Positions 53,845 through 64,000 of a stretch of 64,000 nt of DNA are shown here, one piece after another; positions within the stretch are counted from its first letter, which is position 1, and each line of letters begins with the position of its first letter. The stretch is from NCBI GenBank assembly GCA_011032825.1, contig JAADJZ010000023.1:1-64000 (forward strand). The letters are read 5' to 3'. The notes under the pieces were generated by a model. That model searched no databases. It was not told where the DNA came from and was given only the letters and a program-made list of their open reading frames with translations. Source of the DNA: Massariosphaeria phaeospora. Its lineage: Eukaryota > Ascomycota > Dothideomycetes > Pleosporales. Both the position numbers and the translations under genes were made by a program.

Positions 53845-55569
53845 AGTCTTGTTTTGGTGGAGGACGAAATCACTTTGGTAGGATGTAAGACGTTCGTTTT
53901 GGAGGACCGATTCGTGGACGAAACGCGAATATGAGAGGGGCGGCCATGGTCCGGAAGTTTGCGAATAAAGGTGTTTGTCTCACGGTCACTCTCTTTGTCT
54001 TGAGTTTTTCGTTTGATGCAAATGATGATGGGTGGTGTTTGGTGGTGATGAAGACGCCGGAACCGGCGAGGTCAAAGGACGCGATTTTCGTTGTGCGGCA
54101 CAGTCACGTGAATCCCGCCGAGCATAAACGGTAGAACCCAGAAGTCAGCTAGCTGTTATTTCTTTGTAAGAACCTCCCTTATTCAAATAAATGCATTTCG
54201 CGAGCTCATTGCGATAAGCCTATTTGTTTTTGGTGTGAGTTGACTCGCATCCATTCTCTTGATAGTGTAGGAGTTTGGGTGGCAAGGAGACCGTTCACCT
54301 TTGTCTTCACGAAGTCCTTTCTTATCTAGGATGATAGATAATTTCTCAGTAGAGCCTTTAGGGTAGGAGGTTGGGCTTACCTAGGTGTGCTCTTCAGAAC
54401 GACTTATGCAGGGGGTTGAGTTCTAGTACACGAAACTCTACGGCTCGACGGTTCAACAGCCCAGTGCTTGGAATCTACCGAACCAGGCTAGAAAATTAGT
54501 TAGGCTATCATATCATTGGCAAGAATTATGTGCGAATAAGTATCGGTGTGAGTCATAGTGTTTGAAATTCTGGCTGACTACTTATGGCGCGTTGAAAATC
54601 GTGCGGCAACAAGACAGTGGGTGGGATAAAAGCAGTCATCGTACAGAAGCACCTCTCACAGACTTAGGGGCCATGGAAGAATCGATGCTCTTAAGCATCA
54701 AATAACGAATGAGGAAATGGAATGGAAATGGAAATTTGGTGAAGGGAACGCAAAAGGTACGAAGGGTATCATGACATATCAAAGAAGCGAAGGAAAAACA
54801 AAGACACAGTGTCGGACGGAATCTCAAGGCCACGAAAGGTCATACAAGCCAAGCAGACCTTGAAACGAAATGAAAAATAGGAACAGCTGAATCTCACAGA
54901 GACGCCGACGTGATGACCGTGAAACAGCGACAACGCTATAATTTCCCAAATAGTAGGTGGTAGGCTGTGACTGACGGCAACGTGAACGGGCAGTGTTGTT
55001 GTCCATGCACACGTCCTCCAGTGTGATCGCCACTCGTATATGCTCGCGATCGGTGGCCGGTGATAGGGTGTTCCGAAAGCCTGGCTGTAGACAGCGCCCT
55101 TGTGTAACGATGACTCCAGCTGGTGTATAAGGCCGCAGTCGTGCACTTGACATCTTTCTAGTCTTGAAAGGTTAAATGCGACACGTTCCATGACGACTGA
55201 TCGTACTCGACAAAAGTCCAGTTGTATCTGTCACACGAGGTAACGTATTATCAAGACTAGTAGAGAGAGCGCATGCGGAGTGATCAAGCGAGCTATCAGC
55301 CGCGACGAACTAGTACATGATCGTATAGACTCGGCATTCGTCGTTCCGATCTCATTTTGTGGCCACTCACTTAGTCAAAGACAGCTAAGTGATCAGAATT
55401 GCCCTAAAACGAAGTCGGTAACATGAGATATCCGTACGCGCGGATACCGTGCGAGGTTGTGCAGGACCGGTGAGTGTCAGCCAGATGATGACTAGGGTCG
55501 ACTGCAGCCTAAACCACGGCGTTGGTTCGCCGTCCTGCATGCGGCTTTCGCCACCAATTCCCGGGAAAG
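53845..55569. other. Intergenic region, no gene supported
   Basis: 1.7 kb of unique DNA. The longest frames (for example 54769-55191 minus, 140 aa) have no domain and no plausible splice partners. The kinase promoter lies at the left edge. Confidence 0.45.
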
Positions 55570-56923
55570 CTAGGTCGCAGTCCCCGTTCGAGTCCTTCGA
55601 GGTGATTTCACGCTTTGCTTGCGTTCTTTGCGTGCGCGGCTCTTACGTAACTCCATGGCCTCTTTGATGTCGTCGAACCGGCCGTGGTTGTGCTTTGAAA
55701 TTGCCGTTTCATTGACGCCTTGTTCGAGAAGAAAGGCCACGAAATCTGCTCTGTTGTGCTCCAGAGCAAGATCAAGTACTGAGCGATTCTGCGAATCTTT
55801 GGCATTGACGTTGGCGGAGAACTCCAGCAGTGTGGACGCTAGTTGAACATCTCCGCGTTGAGCGGCAAAGTGGAGCGGGCTTCTCTCGGCCTCATCTTTG
55901 GAGTTGGCTAGACTTGAACTCTGTGGATGTTGTTGCAGAGCGGTCTTGATCGCTTGGATGCGGACTGTGTTCCCTTCGCAAACTTTGATTTGGTAATGGA
56001 AATCAACCCAGTCTCGTTTCGAGTTGACTGGGTCGGAGCCTTCGGTCAGGCTGTCGCTCCGGTGTGACCGTAACTGAGCAGATCGTGATGAGACGGAGGA
56101 GATCGACGGTCTGGAATGTTGTGTTGCTTCAGAGATACTCTGCGTGGGAGATATCTCAAACTCAAATTCGGTATCTGCATTTGAAAATGACCTGCTCAGA
56201 GGTGTGGTTCCGTCCTCTTCGGCAATGTGTTGCAGATATGCTCGAGCAGCTGCAGCTTGTTGCTGTTCATAGTCAGTTTAGGACGCAGACTTTCAGGTTG
56301 GTATGATCCAAAGTGAGCCGCCGCTTTTCTGGAAACTTGTCGGGGCTGCTTCTAGACTTTGTCCAATAAAAGTCAAGAGCGCAGGATGGTGAAATGTACT
56401 TACCACGGGGAGAGCATCAGACGTCCGTCTTTCCATCACTGAAGTCAGTTGTCTAGCCCAGTATTAGAAGTAAAATGGGAGGTTCTGGAGTGGCCATTAC
56501 TAACAGAGTCCAACAAGTGAGGCCTTTATGTATCTGGTCCACCAGACGATCGATATCTGCGATAGCTTGCTGGATATCGCTCCTGGAACGGTCGGACTGG
56601 ATCTTGAGCGCGACTCGTTGAAAAAACGTGGTGGATTTTCGTGAAGCCAGATTCTCCACCATCGCATGCACTTGCTCTAATCGTTGGTGACATCGGGTGA
56701 GAGAGTCTCTTATGAAACGAGACGGGTGGTCATCTCTGGAACTCGCTTTCGCACACGTTTTCTCGATGGTCTTGATAAGTCCACGAAGGTCAAGCAGGCT
56801 TGACAGCAATCGTTCAACCAAGGAGTCAATCACTCTGGCGTCCTTAATGAATATCGCTGTCTTCGTGATGATCGCCAGAGACAACGTCGCTATTGTGATG
56901 ATACTCGACACCGGTTCGGCCAT
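55570..56923 (-). CDS. Ankyrin protein with fungal STAND-type N-terminal domain
   Basis: Exons 56923-56505, 56452-56404 and 56262-55570 give 386 aa; introns of 52 and 141 bp keep phase and end in TAG and CAG. The N-terminus MAEPVSSIITIATLSLAIITKTAIFIKDAR...LDLRGLIKTIE is the helical domain that opens many fungal NLR/STAND proteins (HeLo-like/PigL_N-like group). After a Ser-rich linker come ankyrin repeats: SPLHFAAQRGDVQLASTLLEFSANVNAKD and SVLDLALEHNRADFVAFLLEQGVNE. The tail is basic (MELRKSRARKERKQS). No NACHT or NB-ARC ATPase lies between, so it is a minimal two-module version. Full-length relatives act in self/non-self recognition and cell death; a role here as a decoy or adaptor is inference. 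Confidence 0.75.
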
Positions 56924-58074
56924 TTTGGAACTGCGTATGAGCTATGTATACCGATTGTGCAGGCGGAAGTGAACAGGGTTCATCTGTGGGAAAAGACTAG
57001 CCGCAATGTGTCGTGCGTAAGGCTGGCGGGTGGAGACAGGCGACGCGATCTGAACACACTGGGTCGCCCTTACATGAGCGATACATATAACAGATGCAAC
57101 GTCGGCTTGTGGCTTAGCTTTCCGTGTGATATGTGGTCGTGATGAAGATAATGTCTGAGAGGGCTTCAGAAGAAAGGCTAGAAAGCACCCGCGAAGAATT
57201 TTGGGGCTAAGTGAAGCGTTCTTGTTAGCTGACGTAGGATGAAGAAGGTGAAGGAAGGTACTCTGAGAATGCTGACCAGAAAACTGTATTCGACAGTGCA
57301 GTTCAAGGCACCTGGAACCCAGAAAAAGCGAGCGGGGCAGGGCACCCGACGGGAAGGAATCGGTTAAGCAGTCACGTGCCGTCGAAGTGGGACACGACTT
57401 GTGACGGTGTGCAGGCTGCTTCACGGTGATGGGGGCCACGTGTAGCTGAAGGTGAACGGCTCAGCCTCCGTACAGTATGGCTCGAGGGGAGCCGGCTCGT
57501 GTGTTCAGGCGGACCGTCTGACCTTTGCGCACGAGACGGCAAAAGACTTCCAGATAGAGGATGTCTGAACCGGCGTTGGTGACGCGGACTAGTAGTCAGT
57601 CCGCTCCTAGAAGAGACAGTGAATCGAATCGCGAACGCTCAGCGCAGACAACGTAAATGCGGAGAAGTAGAGAACCTGGCTTACAAGCACAGTGATGCCA
57701 TCGGTGATGACGGCGCTACGCCAAATTTGGTGGCTTGAGTCTCGGTTCGCTGCGATTGGACCTGATGGGGCCGCAGAAGACGGGGCAACCAATCCCGACA
57801 CTGCATGGTGCATCACGAACTCTCACAGCCCTCGCCCAGCCGGGCGTGCTCCCTCTATGGGCGGTCTCAGTGCAAGTTGCTGCGCCTGGCGTCCTGATGG
57901 CCTTGCTTTTGGCACCGCGTCGCTCCTGTGGCAACTGTTTGTACGAGGTTTGGAAGAGAGTCCGGTCAGCCTTGTGGGGTAGGCAGAAACGGTCTGGAGC
58001 TGATAAACTCACGCTCCCTCTGGTCAGGTAACGCTGTTATAGTTCATAGTGGGCGACTAAGTTTGAATGCAACA
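56924..58074. other. Intergenic region, divergent promoters
   Basis: Lies between the minus-strand ankyrin gene and the plus-strand transporter. Frames at 56942-57439 and 57692-58031 have no domain support. Confidence 0.45.
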
Positions 58075-60661
58075 ATGACGGAAACAACCAGGAACGAGAT
58101 CGTACGCCCAGTAGGGAAAGATTTTACCTAGAGAACAATTTCATAGCTGACATTGCTGCAGGCAATCGCGAGATCGAACCCTGGTGATCGTAAACTGTTG
58201 GCGCAAGCGAGCCATTCCACTGGACGGCAACAGACGTGAGTAGAAGAGATGGCACACTGTGGTTCGGTTTTGCTCACCAACACAAAGTATTGATAATCCG
58301 CTGTTGACATTCGATGATACCATTCCACGGCCAGCAAGCGGCAAGACCGAGCTCGAGGAATATGTTCTCGACTTCGCTAGTTATAGCGGCCTTGAGGATC
58401 GCACTGAGTTGTTACTATTCGGCGCCCGGCTTGCCAGAGATAAGCATGAGGCGATGATCCGGTACGACGGCGAGATCACTAGCCGAGAGAAAGTCCTTCT
58501 GGAGAACGAGAAAGAGAAGAGTACAGGCTTTTGGAAACAATCGAAGTTCTTTCGAGCAACAATCATGACTGCGTCCCTTGGAGGAATGGTTCAGGGTTGG
58601 ACTCAAAGCGTCAACAACGGCAGTACGTAAACTTGAGACCTAAATGTTCGTGACGGCATTTGGAAGGTTACGTGTATGGACGCCAGCTAACTGTACCCAT
58701 TTTAGCCATAAATGGTATGCCCGAAGAATTCGGGCTCTGCATAACACCCGGCGCTTCGTGTGCTGGAAACACAAGAGACCTCTGGACATTCGGGATGCTG
58801 AACGCGATACCGTTGCTATCCGGTGGACTTTTCGGCACCACACTAGCGGACCCACTTCAGGAGAACTTTCTGGGGAGACGTGGAAGTATCATGGTATCCT
58901 GCGCGATTACTGTCGCATCGACGATTGGTGCTTCTGCCACACACACGGTCGGTCAACTCGCGGCCTGTAGGGCGATCAACGGCATAGCGCTAGGAGCAAA
59001 GGCGTCGATTGGTGAGGCCTGGTCTGCAGCTTGTCGTGACCAGTACTGATCACAGACAGTTCCAATATACTCTGCTGAGATTGCTCCCGAGCATATTCGG
59101 GGAGCGATTCTTGCCAACTGGCAACTAGCTGATGCCGCTGGTAAGTACAAAGCTTTCACGTTGGGCGTCTAAGGCATAACTCACGTTTTCAGGAATATTC
59201 CTAGGTTTCGTGGTCAACCTAGTTGTTGTCAGCTATGTCAAGGAATCGTTCAGGAGCTGGCGAATCCTTACAAATACCGTTCTCATACCCACCTTGCCAC
59301 TCCTAGTTTTGATATATTTGATGCCGGTAAGGCTCATGACTCTACCGTATTGGCAATCACTGACCTGCTAGGAATCGCCCCGATACTTGATGAAGCATGG
59401 TAGCTACCGCAAAGCACTGGACGCCTTCACTATGATCCAAACAACGCCTCTTTTGGCAAGCCGCGACTTCATGTACGCTCACGCTCAGCTAGACTTCGAA
59501 AGCCGACTATTGAACGGGAAAGGCGACGAGCGTGGGGATCTTTCGCAGAGAATCGACAGAAATTCAGCGGTTCGCTCCGGCACTGACGTTGCCCAGATGA
59601 CCGCAAGTGATGAACGTATAGATGGCATGGTCGCGCCACCGGGAGTGAGAGGTATCGCCGAGCCAAGAGACAGTCACCAGCAACTCACAGATCAACCTCA
59701 ATCTGGGCGGGAAGAAAACATTGAGCTGTCCAATCTGCGTAGACAAACGAGCGACTTGTCGAGTTTGGAGATGGACTTGAGGGAACGGCGAATTGGGAAG
59801 AAGGACAACCCTTACTTCTACCACATTGGCGTGACAGGCTACTTCAACCGACTCATCGAGCTGTGGAGGAACAAGCGGTGTCGCCGTGCTCTCCTCAGTG
59901 CGTCAGTTGCCATGATTGCACAGCAGATGACTGGGGTCAACACCATAGCATTCCTCGGAACGACCGTATGGGAAACCTCGCTCGGAACTTCGACCAACGC
60001 AAAAGTCAGCGCAATTATTGGTCTTCTGTTCGGCGCAGCAAATTACGTTGGTGGCCTCCCCGCATACTGGCTCTCGGACAAGGTCGGACGCTCGATAATG
60101 CTAGCCCTGGGACTTCCAAACATGGCCTGGTCGATGCTTGTTTTCGCCTTTATCTTCCAGATCCCAGAGAGATCAGCGGCACGGGTCCCGCTGGTCAGTA
60201 TCTTCGCTGTTATCTTCACGCTGTTCTATGCGCCAACGGCAGGAACAAGCCCGTTTTCGATCTCCGCTGAGGTCTTTCCCCTGGTATCAAGGGAGGCGGG
60301 AATGGCTGTGTCGGTGGCAGTCAATCTTATCGGAGCTGGCATTCTCGTGCTTGTGTTCCCAATGCTGATGTATAGGATTGGAACGACCGGCTCGCTGTCG
60401 ATCTTCGCTGGTTTGAATCTGGTTGCCTTCGTACTCGTCTATCTCTTCGTGCCCGAGACGAAACGTCGAACGCTGGAGGAGTTGCAATACACATTTGACT
60501 TGTCAACGCGGTGGCATGTGGAGTATCGGAGCGTCTACATCCGTAAGCATTTCATCAAGAACTTCTGGAAGTACGTGACGCTGAAGAAGGTACGACCACC
60601 AACGGCCTTCTATCGGTGGGCGAGAATCACGCATGGCGACGAGGACGCTGTTGGTGAATAG
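58075..60661 (+). CDS. MFS sugar-porter family transporter
   Basis: Supported exons are (about 58235)-58622, 58706-59011, 59060-59140, 59193-59326 and 59372-60661; introns are 83, 48, 52 and 45 bp and in phase. The first exon is uncertain: ATG 58075 (MTETTRNEI...) must splice to an acceptor near 58234. Sugar-porter marks include MVQGWTQSVNNGTINGMPEEF in the first membrane segment, NFLGRRG, MPESPRYL after the sixth segment, AQQMTGVNTIAFLG in the seventh, LSDKVGR in the eighth-ninth loop, and FVPETKRRTLEEL after the twelfth. The central cytoplasmic loop has an extra, roughly 100-residue polar insert. It should import or exchange hexose-type sugars or related polyols in symport with protons; the substrate is unknown. 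Confidence 0.82.
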
Positions 60662-61220
60662 ACGGTATGCCGTCTTGGTGGATGTATGAGTGTGATGAAG
60701 CGAGGTGCGGGCAGAAGTTCGGACGCTAGTCGGGGGGTCCTTCCCATCTGAATAATCAGGCCGCCACGGCATCTTGGATACGTCAGTTTCATGCCTCTGC
60801 TATGCAAACATGAGGTTGCTACAAATCTCTTAGTTAAACGCGATATAAACCATTCGGCGTTGTTGATTGCGATATAAAAGAGCTCAGACGGTCACTTGCT
60901 CGAAGGGCGCCCAGATGCGCAACACAACTATGGTTTTATTTCTTTGTACCAAAGGCATGCTTCTTCTCCAGTCCCACAGTGGACCTACTATAAGCTGCAT
61001 AAGAGATCACATATATGACACATACCAAGCCCGATGAGATGAAAGGGACATATGCAGAGAAAACCTAGCGCCTATATCTGACCCGATCCGAACCATTCCA
61101 TATGATAACATCCTGTGAAGCAATTCTGTCTCGAACCGTCTTCCCCACTATGCAAGCTCCTGATGGTTGAGAGAGTTTCCACCCTCCACCCAAAAGAGGT
61201 CTCATCCGCTGACGCGATAT
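60662..61220. other. Convergent 3' intergenic region
   Basis: Between the convergent transporter and subtilisin genes. No gene or repeat is recognised. Confidence 0.45.
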
Positions 61221-63098
61221 TTACTCGCGGGCGACACGCTCCTTCAGCTCCTCGAAGAACTCCTCCATCTCCTCGGCGACGAAGTCTTCGATGTCGACGG
61301 TGAGCTTGTTGAGCTTGTCCGACAGAGCGTGCGAGCCGGTAGATAGCTTATGACCAGCAGCCGACTTGGCCTTCTCGAACTCAACCTCAAAGTCCTGCTC
61401 GAGCTCGGCGAGGGAAGGGGTGGAAGGAACGGGGACGGAAGCAGCCTGCTTCTTGGCAACATAGCCACCCTTGCCAATAATGTCGGTGTAGTTGGACGAG
61501 CCACCACCGTTCCAGGCGAGGATGTTCTTGGTGTTGCTGGGGACGTCGGAAAGAGCACCCTCGGTGGCGACGGAGATCAAGTTCTGCTTGAGCTTCTTGG
61601 GGGTGATCTCGGCGACAGCGTACGAGGAGTCCTTGGCCGGCTGTAGAGAAAGGAGATAGGCCAAAAGGCCGGCAATATGGGGAGAAGCCATAGAGGTACC
61701 AGAGATGGTGTTGGTGGCGTGCTCAGATCCAATCCAGGTGGACAGGATGTTAAGACCGGGGGCGAAGATGTCGTTGCACTTGCCGTAGTTGGAGAAGTAA
61801 GCACGCTCGTCAAGGAGAGTAGAGGCGCCGACGGTGACGGCGTTCTCCGCAGCGGCGGGCGAGTAGTTGCACGAGTCGGCGTTGTCGTTACCAGCAGCAA
61901 CAGCGAAGTGGAGGCCGGCGTCGACGGCAGCGTTGACAGCCAGGTCGAGAGTGGTAGACTTGCCACCACCCAAGCTCATGTTGGCGGTGCTGCCCTTGAA
62001 GCCCTTCTTCTTGCCATCCTTGGCGGCCTTGACGGCGTCGATGTGTGCCTGGACAGCGTACTCGACTCCCTTAACGACGTCGGACATGGTGCCGGAGCCG
62101 TTGGAGCGGAGGACCTTGACGGCGTAGACGCTGGCCTTCTTGGCGACACCGTACTTCTTGCCAGCAATGGTGCCGGAGCAGTGGGTGCCGTGGCCGTTGC
62201 CATCCTCGTCGGCGTCACCGCTGGGGATCGTCTTGCCCCAGTGCGCACGGCCCTCGAAGTCAACGTGCTTGTAGTTGGTGCCGGTGTCGATGACGTAGAC
62301 ATCGACACCCTCGCCGCCGTCGGCAGAGTAGAGGTACTTGTTCCAGCTGCCGAAGCTCAACGAGTCGCGGTGCGAGATACGGGCGAGACCCCAGGGGGCG
62401 TTCTTCTCCGTCTCGTAGTCCTCCTTGCTGCCCGTGGTGTGGACCTCAGAGTCACGCTCGATGTAGTCGACCTATCAAAGCATTCGCGGTTAGCTGGGGT
62501 TATGTAGTGCGTGGTACCTGGATGGCAGCTATCACGTGCGATTGCGGCAGATTGCGTAGGCCTCGGCGTGGCTGCCTGCGGAGATAAGCCACGCCTCGAG
62601 TAGCTATCGGCGCCAGCGCCAGCGCCAGCAGGCACGCGGGCAGCCTGAAGCTCGCAGAGCGCCATGGGAAGCTCGACGAGACGGCTGCAAAGACGTGTGC
62701 CAGGGGGATGAAAGAAAGCGGCTGTGACTCACATCGGGATGTCGCCGGATCTGGTCGATCGTCTCCTCGTCAAAGTGGCCCGAGTAGCCCATCAGGCCGC
62801 CGACGATGTTGTATGTGTGCTTCAGGCCCTCGAAGACGTCGGTGGTCAGCGGGAACTGCGAACGCTTGCGCAGCTCCATGCGGTCGTCGCTGCTCTTGGA
62901 GTGCACGCTCTGCACCCAGTCGTGGTGCTTTGCGGCGTCGCCGTTCTGGACGTGCTTCTTGAACACGACCATGTACGCGTCGGGCACCGCCTTCGCCGAC
63001 GTCGACGAGAGGACGGGCGCGGCGTCGTTGTGGATGGTGCCGACCTGGAAGACGGGCGATGCTGCGGCCAGGGCCGGCAGCAGCAGAGTGTACCTCAT
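61221..63098 (-). CDS. pepC: Vacuolar subtilisin-like serine protease (proteinase K family)
   Basis: Exons 63098-62733 and 62471-61221 give 538 aa; the 261-bp intron (GTGAGT...GATAG) is unusually long for this window. MRYTLLLPALAAASP is the signal peptide, followed by an I9-type propeptide (AYMVVFKKHVQ...GHFDEETIDQIRRHPDVDYIERD). The catalytic triad is D184 (VYVIDTGTN), H216 (GNGHGTHC) and S382 (ISGTSMASPH), with the oxyanion Asn in VAAGNDNADSC. A C-terminal extension of about 85 residues is typical of PepC/Prb1-type vacuolar proteases. They mature autocatalytically and degrade protein in the vacuole, including during autophagy. The start at 63098 is chosen because it begins the signal peptide. 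Fungal orthologues are known allergens; nothing here bears on allergenicity directly. Confidence 0.95.
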
Positions 63099-63905
63099 GA
63101 TGGGTGGTCGAGCTCGCACTGCGATGCTAGAACAAAGAAAACAGAAGAGATAAGGGGGGAGCTGCAGTAGCTGAGATAGTAGCGATGATGGGGAGACGGA
63201 GATGGGGGGAGGGAGAGTGACGATGGGATGGAGGCTGGACGGGAGCTATGTATACGGCGCCGGAGCAGGGAGCTCTTATCAGGGCGAGAGGGCTGACGCA
63301 GCTGCAGGTGACACCTGCCGCCACTCCAGGTCGGGGGGCTGGGGGCGCGCCTTCCCGTGTTGGGTGGTAGCACCAGTTGTGCCTGCCCGCAACCGCCGCC
63401 GCGTGAACAGCCTCACACGGCCACTCTGCTGTCATCCGCCGTCTGGCCGCGGCGCGTGAGACAGACGGGATATTGATGATGCTGATCGGGCGCGCCCGGT
63501 GAATGCCCACAGCAGTGCAGCGCAAATTCCATAGATTGCGTGCATTCACTGCACTTGGACGGGCGAACGAGGGGATTGCTGCCTGCAGTGCCGCATCGCT
63601 GGCCCAAGCTCACTTCCGTTTTAGCAACCCGCTCACTAGAAGCTGGGGGGACTTGACGACGTAGCCAGAGCGCTCATCGCCCACTATTCACTCGAGGCAG
63701 ACAGACGCTGCCCGCCCGCCCGCCGCCATACGCTGCACCCACCGCCCGCCGCCCGCCGCCTGCCTGATGCTGCATTTCTGCACCGCCGGGGAGACATGAA
63801 TCGGCCTGTTCCCCCACAACCGCCGCCCACAACCTGCCTCAGCGGCCGGGGCCTCGACTGAAGTCTGCGTGAGCCTGAGCGCGACTCGACTCGACTCGAC
63901 GCACC
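63099..63905. other. Divergent promoter region
   Basis: Between the minus-strand protease and a plus-strand gene starting at 63906. GC-rich, with CCGCC/CGCCCG tracts at about 63710-63760 and a GACTCGACTCGACTCGAC repeat at about 63882-63900 just before the ATG. Confidence 0.45.
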
Positions 63906-64000
63906 ATGGCTGCCCCCGCGCGCCGCCACCGGTCCTCGACGGCTGCCTCGAGGGCCCCGCCCATGAACAACCAGATTGCCGAGCTGCGCAGTCTTGCCGA
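63906..64000 (+). CDS. 5' end of a gene cut by the window end
   Basis: An ATG at 63906 in good context (CACCATGGC) opens a frame that stays open to the window end: MAAPARRHRSS... then APPMNNQIAELRSLAE. The first part is basic and Ala/Pro-rich; NNQIAELRSLA looks like the start of a helix. Too little is present to name it. Confidence 0.5.
   Translation, partial: MAAPARRHRSSTAASRAPPMNNQIAELRSLA

Noticed and set aside
39228..60661. Secondary-metabolite or catabolic gene cluster (GST, dioxygenase, GH2, transporter)
   Set aside because: No polyketide synthase, NRPS, terpene cyclase or pathway regulator; spacing is large and unrelated genes intervene.
61677..62507. 276-aa plus-strand frame opposite the subtilisin gene
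   Set aside because: It is the antisense shadow of the GC-rich protease exon; Val/Gly/Ala-rich composition mirrors the coding strand and there is no domain.
1..64000. tRNA or rRNA genes
   Set aside because: I looked for GGTTCGAATCC-like T-arms with matching acceptor stems and found none convincing.

Overview
The window is nuclear DNA of a filamentous ascomycete (Pezizomycotina; a Dothideomycete is my guess). Genes are split by 44-92 bp GT-AG introns, several with a CTAAC/CTGAC branch site. Gene content is typical of these fungi: AA9 monooxygenase, vacuolar subtilisin, M43 protease, 2EXR/F-box-like proteins, a sugar porter and a STAND-type N-terminal domain. Transposons carry stop codons of the TGG-to-TAG/TGA/TAA kind expected from repeat-induced point mutation (RIP). 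There is no bacterial or viral architecture. I resolved exon models by hand and checked reading phase across every junction given, except where stated.

Layout. 1-4.86 kb is an AT-rich, heavily RIP-mutated repeat island containing a 1.86-kb pogo/Fot1-type element, element termini, long inverted repeats and a small palindromic insertion. 4.9-19 kb is gene-poor, with lineage-specific genes: two putative tail-anchored proteins, a polyproline/coiled-coil protein, and two coiled-coil paralogues (12.3 and 16.3 kb) that also share promoter sequence. 19-25.5 kb holds one doubtful ORF, a small BAH-domain-like protein and a three-copy dispersed repeat. 25.5-31.07 kb is a transposon nest: a short AT-rich inverted-repeat element split by a 3.3-kb Mutator-like element and by a second, less decayed copy of the pogo-like element from 0.5 kb.

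31.7-50.4 kb is an ordinary gene stretch: AA9 LPMO with unusual active-site surroundings, a secreted WD40 protein, an F-box/ankyrin protein, a small protein made of CP...HP units, a GST, two 2EXR-type proteins (one frame-broken), an M43 protease, a GH2 glycosidase and a TauD-type dioxygenase. 51-64 kb holds a protein kinase-like protein, an ankyrin protein with a STAND-type N-terminus, an MFS sugar porter, a vacuolar subtilisin and the 5' end of one more gene.

I see no biosynthetic core enzyme, so the dioxygenase, GST and transporter are not called a metabolite cluster. The secreted proteins (AA9, WD40, M43) and the carbohydrate genes (GH2, sugar porter) fit a plant-associated or saprotrophic life. 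The best candidates for something undescribed are the CP...HP repeat protein, the coiled-coil paralogue pair with its duplicated promoter, the atypical AA9 and the transposon nest.
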